Assembly: GCA_945877425.1 (NCBI GenBank)
Contig: CAMCRZ010000007.1
Span: 1-64,000, forward strand
DNA: 64,000 nucleotides
Reading direction: 5' to 3'
Source of the DNA: an uncultured Treponema sp.
Lineage (GTDB): Bacteria > Spirochaetota > Spirochaetia > Treponematales > Treponemataceae
Shown here: positions 58,746 to 64,000 of the stretch, in pieces
Layout: the number at the start of each line of letters is the position of its first letter
How positions within the stretch are numbered: position 1 is the first letter of the stretch
Translations under genes and position numbers: made by a program
Notes under the pieces: model-generated
What the model saw: the letters and a program-made list of their open reading frames with translations, nothing else
The model's database searches: none
What the model was told of the DNA's origin: nothing

Positions 58746-58774
58746 ATTATAAACCCACTTGCGAAAAAACGCAA
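58746..58774 (-). promoter_or_regulatory. mglB promoter with palindromic operator
   Basis: Minus strand: TTGCGT (58774-58769), 17-nt spacer, TATAAT (58751-58746). TTGCG-N6-CGCAA (58759-58774) spans the -35 box and spacer, a typical place for a repressor site. The leader between it and mglB is about 80 nt. Confidence 0.65.
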
Positions 58775-58911
58775 AAATATTTTATAAATATTTGTAATTC
58801 CAGTCAGCAATAAAAGCTAAGCACTGAATGTTTCTTCAAAGCGCTGACACTTATGTTGAAATTAACTTTATTTATGTGTTAGTATTTGCTACTAATTCTT
58901 AAGGATTTTTT

Positions 58912-59655
58912 ATGCACAAGAGCGATAACGTTAAAATTCACGTAGAAAATTTAAAGAAGAGTTTTGGAAAGCTTGAAGTTCTCAAAGACATCAACATTGA
59001 CATTAAGGAAGGTGAAGTTGTTGTTGTAATAGGACCTTCAGGAAGCGGCAAGTCTACTTTTTTAAGATGCTTAAATCAGCTTGAGACTGTTACTTCAGGC
59101 AAAGTTATTGTTAACGGTTTTGACATTTGTGATAAAAAAATTGACATCAATAAAGTCCGTGAAAATATCGGAATGGTTTTCCAGCATTTTAATCTTTTTC
59201 CTAATATGACTGTTCTTGAAAACATTATGCTTGCTCCTGTGGAACTTAAGAAAATGTCTAAAGATGATGCACGTGAAAAAAGTCTGGCTCTTCTTAAAAG
59301 AGTTGGGCTTGAAAGCAAGGCCCACGTTCACCCTGACCAGCTTTCCGGCGGACAGAAACAGCGTGTTGCCATTGCTAGAGCTCTTGCCATGAATCCTTCA
59401 ATCATGCTTTTTGATGAACCTACTTCTGCCCTTGATCCTGAAATGGTTGGTGAAGTTCTTTCTGTTATGCAGGAACTTGCCAGAAACGGCATGACAATGG
59501 TTTGCGTTACTCACGAAATGGGTTTTGCACGGGAAGTTGCTGACAGAGTTATTTTTATGGACGGCGGTTATATTATTGAAGAAGGTACTCCAGATGAAGT
59601 GCTGAAAAATCCTAAACAGGAAAGGACTATTTCTTTCTTAAATAAAGTTCTGTAG
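58912..59655 (+). CDS. Polar amino-acid ABC transporter ATPase
   Basis: 247 residues of the GlnQ/HisP type. Walker [11 protein letters not shown]-loop [18 protein letters not shown], signature [15 protein letters not shown], Walker [14 protein letters not shown], switch His [16 protein letters not shown]. It energises uptake of a polar amino acid. No permease or binding-protein gene is adjacent, so it is an orphan in this window. AAGGA precedes the start. Confidence 0.92.
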   Translation: MHKSDNVKIHVENLKKSFGKLEVLKDINIDIKEGEVVVVIGPSGSGKSTFLRCLNQLETVTSGKVIVNGFDICDKKIDINKVRENIGMVFQHFNLFPNMTVLENIMLAPVELKKMSKDDAREKSLALLKRVGLESKAHVHPDQLSGGQKQRVAIARALAMNPSIMLFDEPTSALDPEMVGEVLSVMQELARNGMTMVCVTHEMGFAREVADRVIFMDGGYIIEEGTPDEVLKNPKQERTISFLNKVL

Positions 59656-59699
59656 CCTTAAAAGCTTAAGATAAAACCACTTAATCAGCTGGAATTCCA

Positions 59700-60176
59700 T
59701 TAAACTCTGGAATGTTTCTTGCAGCTTAAAGACGTTACGCTGATTTTAAAAACGCCTGTCTTGTTTACCATTGCTTCAGGGAAATTCCACTGAGAATTTC
59801 CTGTTGCTTTTTTCATAATTAAGCTTAACGCTGATTTTTTTTCCTCAAGTTCTTTGATTTCGCAGACTGTTCCTTCTCCAATAATGCTGGAATAGTAAGT
59901 TGAAAAGCTGCAGGCTGATTCTCCTGCTTTAAGTTCGCAGTCAGTTTCACATTCAAATCCTACAGAACAGCCTGAACTTATTAAATCAAATTTTCTGCCT
60001 TCCAATGCACCGTGAAAATACAAAGCGTAAGTGTTGTCTTTTTCTTCATAACCAAAATTTACAGGCACTATGTAAATGTGATTTTTGTCGTTAAAGCCAA
60101 CGTGAAGGACAAAGCTTTTTTCAAATACTTCATTTATTTCAAGAAAGTCTGTAACTTCACGCTCTTTTCTCCTCAT
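59700..60176 (-). CDS. NimA-like pyridoxamine 5'-phosphate oxidase family protein
   Basis: 158 residues, an FMN-binding split barrel. It opens with MRRKEREVTD and continues with FVLHVGFNDKNHIYIVPVNFGYEE and YALYFHGALEGRKFDLI, as in the NimA/NimB nitroimidazole-resistance and related flavin reductase family. The residue HGALEGRK matches the usual H-A-x-G-x-K pattern. Substrate is unknown; a role in flavin-dependent reduction is inferred. Confidence 0.85.
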   Translation of the reverse strand: MRRKEREVTDFLEINEVFEKSFVLHVGFNDKNHIYIVPVNFGYEEKDNTYALYFHGALEGRKFDLISSGCSVGFECETDCELKAGESACSFSTYYSSIIGEGTVCEIKELEEKKSALSLIMKKATGNSQWNFPEAMVNKTGVFKISVTSLSCKKHSRV

Positions 60177-60217
60177 AAAATCTCCTGATGATATTCTAGC
60201 TGATTTTTACTTTGCAG

Positions 60218-61903
60218 TTAAGACTGAGTTTTATCACGCTCACGGATTTCTACACGGCGGATTTTACCTGAAATTGTTTTTGGCAGTTCAGGAAGAAATT
60301 CAAAAATTCTAGGGCACTTGTACATTGCAGTATTTTCTTTTGCAAAAGTAAAAAGTTCAATTTCCATTTCCTTAGGGTCTTTTTTATCGTAGCCTGGAGA
60401 AAGTACAACTGTTGCCTTTACAGCCATTCCGCGCTTTGCATCTTCAACTCCTGTAACGGCACATTCCATAACGGCAGGATGTTTTTGCAGAATTGATTCT
60501 ACTTCAAAAGGACTTACACGATAACCGGCAGTTTTTATGATGTCGTCTTTTCGACCTATAAACCAGACATATCCGTCTTTGTCCATGTAAACGTTGTCGC
60601 CAGTGTGATAAACGCCGCCTTCAAATGCATTTGCTGTAAGTTCCGGATCTTTGTGGTAACCCATCAAAAGTCCGAACGGTCTTCCGTTTTCTACGTGAAT
60701 ACAAAGTTCACCTGTTTCTCCTACCGGGACAGGCTTATTGTTCGGGTCTAAAATTTCAACATCGTAAAGCGGATTTGGTCTGCCCATTGAGCCTGGACGG
60801 ATTTGTGAAAGTTCAAGGAAGTTTCCGCAGATAATTGTAGATTCTGTCTGACCGTAGCCTTCATAAATTTTCTTTCCTGTATGTTCAAGCCATTTGTTAT
60901 AGACTTCTGCATTCAGGGCTTCTCCTGCCGTACTGAACCTTGTGCATTTGCTCAAATCGTATTTGCTTAAATTCTGGCGTACAAGATAACGGTAAACTGT
61001 AGGCGGTGCGCAGAAAGTTGTAAGCCCGTATTTGGAAATCATTTCAAGCATTTTTGCAGGCTTAAACATATTCATATCGTAGACGAACAGCGCAGTACCA
61101 GCAATCCACTGGCCATAAAGTTTTCCCCAGGTTGATTTTGCCCAGCCTGTTTCTGCAATTGTAAGGTGAAGTCCGTCTTCTACAACGCCGTGCCAGTATT
61201 TTGCCGTCATAATGTGCCCGATAGGATAGTCGTAGTCCTGAAGAACCATTTTCGGATAACCTGAAGTTCCAGATGTAAAATACAAAAGCATCGGGTCTTT
61301 GTTGTGAGTTGCTGCTTCTCCAACAGGACGAGGAAATTCTGCCGGCGCTTTTTCATATTCTTCGTGGAAACTTATCCAGCCGCTGCGCTTTTCTTTGCCC
61401 ACAGTTACAAGATACTGAACTGTTTTTGAATTCGGCATAGATTTTTCAATTTCGCCCTGGATAATGGGATTGTCATAAGAAATTATCATTTTTACATCGG
61501 CGGCATTAGTGCGGTACTCAATATCGCTTTGCAAAAGCTGGTCTGTTGCAGGAATGACAATTGCGCCTATTCTGTGAAGTGCCGGCATTAAAATCCACCA
61601 TTCATAACGGCGGCGCAAAACGAGCATTACAGTGTCGCCCTTTTTTATTCCTTTTGAAACAAGCCAATATGCAGCACGCTTTGATTCACGAGAAATATCG
61701 TCGAACGTAAAAGTCCGCTCTTCACCGTCGTCATTAATCCAGACTAATGCGCGTTTTCCAGGAAAATCAGAAGCATATCTGTCAACAATGTCATAGGCAA
61801 AGTTGAAATCTGGTTTTGTCTTTAGCTTGCAATGATTTTTAAAATCGTCATAATTTGTAAAATCTCTGTCTTCAACAAGGTATTCATGATATAAACTAGA
61901 CAT
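60218..61903 (-). CDS. Acyl-CoA synthetase (AMP-forming, acetyl/medium-chain type)
   Basis: 561 residues of the ANL superfamily. Adenylation motifs: LYFTSGTSGYPKMV (P-loop), EGYGQTESTI, YHTGDNVYMDKDGYVWFIGRKDDIIKTAGYRVSPFEVES (hinge) and KTISGKIRR with the catalytic lysine. The N-terminal region with RDFTNYDDFKNHCKLKTKPDFNFAYDIVDR resembles medium-chain (ACSM-type) acyl-CoA ligases. It activates a fatty or branched short-chain acid to its CoA ester. GGAGA precedes the start and a TATACT box lies upstream. Confidence 0.88.
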   Translation of the reverse strand: MSSLYHEYLVEDRDFTNYDDFKNHCKLKTKPDFNFAYDIVDRYASDFPGKRALVWINDDGEERTFTFDDISRESKRAAYWLVSKGIKKGDTVMLVLRRRYEWWILMPALHRIGAIVIPATDQLLQSDIEYRTNAADVKMIISYDNPIIQGEIEKSMPNSKTVQYLVTVGKEKRSGWISFHEEYEKAPAEFPRPVGEAATHNKDPMLLYFTSGTSGYPKMVLQDYDYPIGHIMTAKYWHGVVEDGLHLTIAETGWAKSTWGKLYGQWIAGTALFVYDMNMFKPAKMLEMISKYGLTTFCAPPTVYRYLVRQNLSKYDLSKCTRFSTAGEALNAEVYNKWLEHTGKKIYEGYGQTESTIICGNFLELSQIRPGSMGRPNPLYDVEILDPNNKPVPVGETGELCIHVENGRPFGLLMGYHKDPELTANAFEGGVYHTGDNVYMDKDGYVWFIGRKDDIIKTAGYRVSPFEVESILQKHPAVMECAVTGVEDAKRGMAVKATVVLSPGYDKKDPKEMEIELFTFAKENTAMYKCPRIFEFLPELPKTISGKIRRVEIRERDKTQS

Positions 61904-62054
61904 TAGGTAATCTCCAAAATATGTAAATAGAATAGTATAATAGTAAATTCTGGTTTAATGTTAAAAACAATCAAAACCATTACGAGTAATTAGATACGGA
62001 TTTTTCAAAAAAAGTTGCAAAAATTCAAGATTCTTTACAATTTTCTTTCAGAAG

Positions 62055-62546
62055 TTACCTGCAAAGTTCTACTAAAGGCTTAATTGCATTTTTATCTGAG
62101 TTGTCAAAAGAAGTTCCAAGATATTGCGCCATAAATTCTTCCTGACTGTTGCGGTTTTCTTTTTTAGAAACAACTTTTTTAAGCATCTTTAACATTCCAC
62201 GCTTTAAGAAATTAAGCTTTTCAAAACGAAATCCGCCGGGAAAATAAAACAGAGGAATGTCATCTAATTTGTTTTGAGTTTTTATTGAAGAAGCAATTTC
62301 GTCGCAAAAAGGAGTTGCACCTACGGCAAAAACAGCAAAAGGCTTTTTTACATTACGCAATTTTTCCAGCCCCATAATTCCGCCGCCGAAAATCCATCCG
62401 CCAAAGATTACTCTGTCAAACTCTGACAGTTCTGAGCGTGAAACCTGCTTTAACTTTTTACATTCACAGTTAAGTTCTTCTGAAATCCATTTTGCATATT
62501 GTTCCGTAAAACCTGTACCCGATTCATAAATTATAATTGTTTTCAT
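62055..62546 (-). CDS. Flavodoxin-domain protein
   Basis: 163 residues. The N-terminus (IIIYESGTGFTEQYAKWISEEL) is the phosphate-binding loop of FMN-binding flavodoxins (T/S-x-T-G-x-T type), and RVIFGGWIFGGGIMGL is the second flavin contact region. It resembles the small flavodoxin_5 proteins, some of which reduce protoporphyrinogen (HemG), but no such activity is claimed. It stands alone. Confidence 0.8.
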   Translation of the reverse strand: MKTIIIYESGTGFTEQYAKWISEELNCECKKLKQVSRSELSEFDRVIFGGWIFGGGIMGLEKLRNVKKPFAVFAVGATPFCDEIASSIKTQNKLDDIPLFYFPGGFRFEKLNFLKRGMLKMLKKVVSKKENRNSQEEFMAQYLGTSFDNSDKNAIKPLVELCR

Positions 62547-62601
62547 TCTGACCTTTATTGTATTGTTTTTATTGTAAAAAATAAAGTTTGTTTCCTGACG
62601 T

Positions 62602-63990
62602 TTATTTTCCTACGCAGAAATTTGCAAAGACTGATGACAAAACATCATCTGGAGTAACTTCACCTGTAATTTCACCAACGCTGTCAAGGCAGTCTTCCAG
62701 ATCCTGAACTACTGCATCAAGACCGTACTCGCCATTTTCTGCTGTGTGCAATGCGTGGGTTATGCGCTCCAGTGCTTCTGTTACTGCAGCTTTCTGCCGC
62801 TCGCTTCCAAGTCCTGCCTGAATGCGTTCAGTGCTGTTGTCTTTGGAAAGAATGTTTTTTACTTCAAGAGTAAGCTGACCAATGCCTTTTCCTGTTTTAG
62901 AACTGATTTTTACTGCAGGAATATTCTGGAAAACGTCAGGCTCATTAGAAGAAGATTCGTTTAAATCAGATTTTGTTAAAACTAAAACGAGAGGAATTTT
63001 TTTGTTGTTAAGGATAAATTCCTTGTCTTCATCAGTTAAAGGCAAATTTGAATCAGCAAGGTAAAGAATGACGTCTGCTTCTTTAGATAAATCTTTTGTA
63101 ATTTCAACGCCCCTTGCTTCGATAATGTCATCTGTGTCCCTGAGTCCTGCTGTGTCAAAAAGACGAACCGGTATGCCTTCAAAGTTAGCCCAGCTTTCAA
63201 GCCAGTCACGTGTTGTTCCTGCAATATCGCTTACAATGGCACGCTCTTCTTTTAGCAGTGAATTAAACAGCGACGACTTTCCTGCATTAGTTTTTCCGCA
63301 AAGAACTACACGAGCGCCGTCCTGATAAAGCTTTTCACTTTTCCATGAATCAGCAAGATTCTGAAGTTTGGCTTTTGCTTCTAAAAGTTTTGAGTTGTCA
63401 AAAGTTTCGCTTATGTTTTCTTCGTCTTCCGGATATTCAATTTCAACTTCAATGGCTGCAAGAGAATCAACTATGAGTGTTTTTACTTTTTCAATTTCGT
63501 TATACAGATTTCCTGCAAGACGACCTGCTGCCCTTCCCTGAGATGCATCTGTTTTGCTGTCTATGATTTCCTTTACAGCTTCTGCTTTTGTTAAATCAGT
63601 TTTGCCGTTTATGTAAGACCTGAATGTAAATTCACCACGCTCTGCCTGACGAAAACCGTTTGCCAGCAGAACCTTTAAAACTGAAGTTACAACGTTAACG
63701 CCGCCGTGACAAAAAATTTCCACCATATCTTCGCCGGTAAAACTTTTTGGGTTGCGGTAAACGCCAAGCATTACTTCATCAATTTTTTCATTTGTTGACG
63801 GATTAAAAATCCAGCTGTAAACAAGAGTATTTCCTTTTGCTTCAAGTAAAGCTTTCGGGCGGGAAATTATTTTGCTTACAAGTTCAATTGAATTTTTTCC
63901 AGAAACCCTTACTATTCCAATGGCTCCTGGAGAAAGTGCTGTAGCGATTGCTGCAATTGGTTCTTCCGGTATGTATCCTAAATTAGTCAT
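62602..63990 (-). CDS. mnmE: tRNA modification GTPase MnmE
   Basis: 462 residues, full length. N-terminal formyl-THF-binding domain (IAAIATALSPGAIGIVRVSG), helical domain, and an inserted G domain: GKTNAGKSSLFN (G1), DIAGTTRDW (G2), LFDTAGLRDTDD (G3), LTKSDL (G4). It ends with the invariant Cys tetrapeptide CVGK. With MnmG it makes the cmnm5 modification of wobble uridines. The gene starts 10 bp inside the window edge. Confidence 0.96.
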   Translation of the reverse strand: MTNLGYIPEEPIAAIATALSPGAIGIVRVSGKNSIELVSKIISRPKALLEAKGNTLVYSWIFNPSTNEKIDEVMLGVYRNPKSFTGEDMVEIFCHGGVNVVTSVLKVLLANGFRQAERGEFTFRSYINGKTDLTKAEAVKEIIDSKTDASQGRAAGRLAGNLYNEIEKVKTLIVDSLAAIEVEIEYPEDEENISETFDNSKLLEAKAKLQNLADSWKSEKLYQDGARVVLCGKTNAGKSSLFNSLLKEERAIVSDIAGTTRDWLESWANFEGIPVRLFDTAGLRDTDDIIEARGVEITKDLSKEADVILYLADSNLPLTDEDKEFILNNKKIPLVLVLTKSDLNESSSNEPDVFQNIPAVKISSKTGKGIGQLTLEVKNILSKDNSTERIQAGLGSERQKAAVTEALERITHALHTAENGEYGLDAVVQDLEDCLDSVGEITGEVTPDDVLSSVFANFCVGK

Positions 63991-64000
63991 GGTAATTTCC

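Overview
The window is AT-rich chromosomal DNA that fits a host-associated or free-living Treponema (Spirochaetota). Several things point there: a mglBAC sugar transporter, type III glutamine synthetase, a bacterial XPB helicase with its partner, many secreted proteins and lipoproteins with short spirochaete-type signal peptides, and a diversity-generating retroelement (DGR) whose target has a formylglycine-enzyme-type C-lectin fold, as in T. denticola TvpA. The species call is an inference.

Layout. 1-2200: a broken AAA ATPase remnant, an intact DUF234-type ATPase and a decayed ORF. 2221-10165 (minus strand): one probable operon running lpp20-like gene, lipoprotein, DGR variable protein (VR at its 3' end), two small membrane ORFs, HRDC accessory protein, template repeat (TR), reverse transcriptase. 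TR and VR are both 181 bp and differ at 27 positions, every one an A in the TR coding strand. Upstream of this operon I read a good promoter, a Shine-Dalgarno, a 21-codon leader ORF built on nine copies of a 5-bp repeat, and an intrinsic terminator before the first gene. The repeat number decides whether the leader ORF stops before the terminator or runs through it. This looks like a phase-variable attenuator on a DGR operon and is the main find. 10305-12126: a restriction-modification pair. 12051-13776: an IS110-family element. 13854-15188: a DUF4143 ATPase with four 32-bp-phased iterons upstream.

16392-25043: aminotransferase, solute-binding lipoprotein, SLC13 permease, MntP, a one-chain ECF module (A-A-T) and a HisA-HisI-HisE fusion. 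25141-32711: a second secreted cluster (lipoprotein, LPP20/DUF4384 protein, a caspase-fold protein without the catalytic Cys, and an intact caspase-fold protein). Its proteins are paralogues of the products upstream of the DGR, and the caspase proteins share a middle domain with the DGR variable protein. 32778-42111: hisD, def-fmt-PASTA, rpiA, fused aroDE and an ABC_sub_bind-type ABC transporter. 42083-49749: XPB pair, MgtC, a pair of divergent leaderless genes (hypothetical and SDF symporter) and a TrmN6-like methylase. 49875-53912: nitrogen assimilation (Amt-PII fusion, GSIII). 54106-58774: mglBAC. 58912-63990: polar amino-acid ABC ATPase, NimA-like protein, acyl-CoA synthetase, flavodoxin and mnmE.

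No rRNA, tRNA or CRISPR array was seen. Promoters, hairpins and repeats were read by eye; no homology search or folding program was run.
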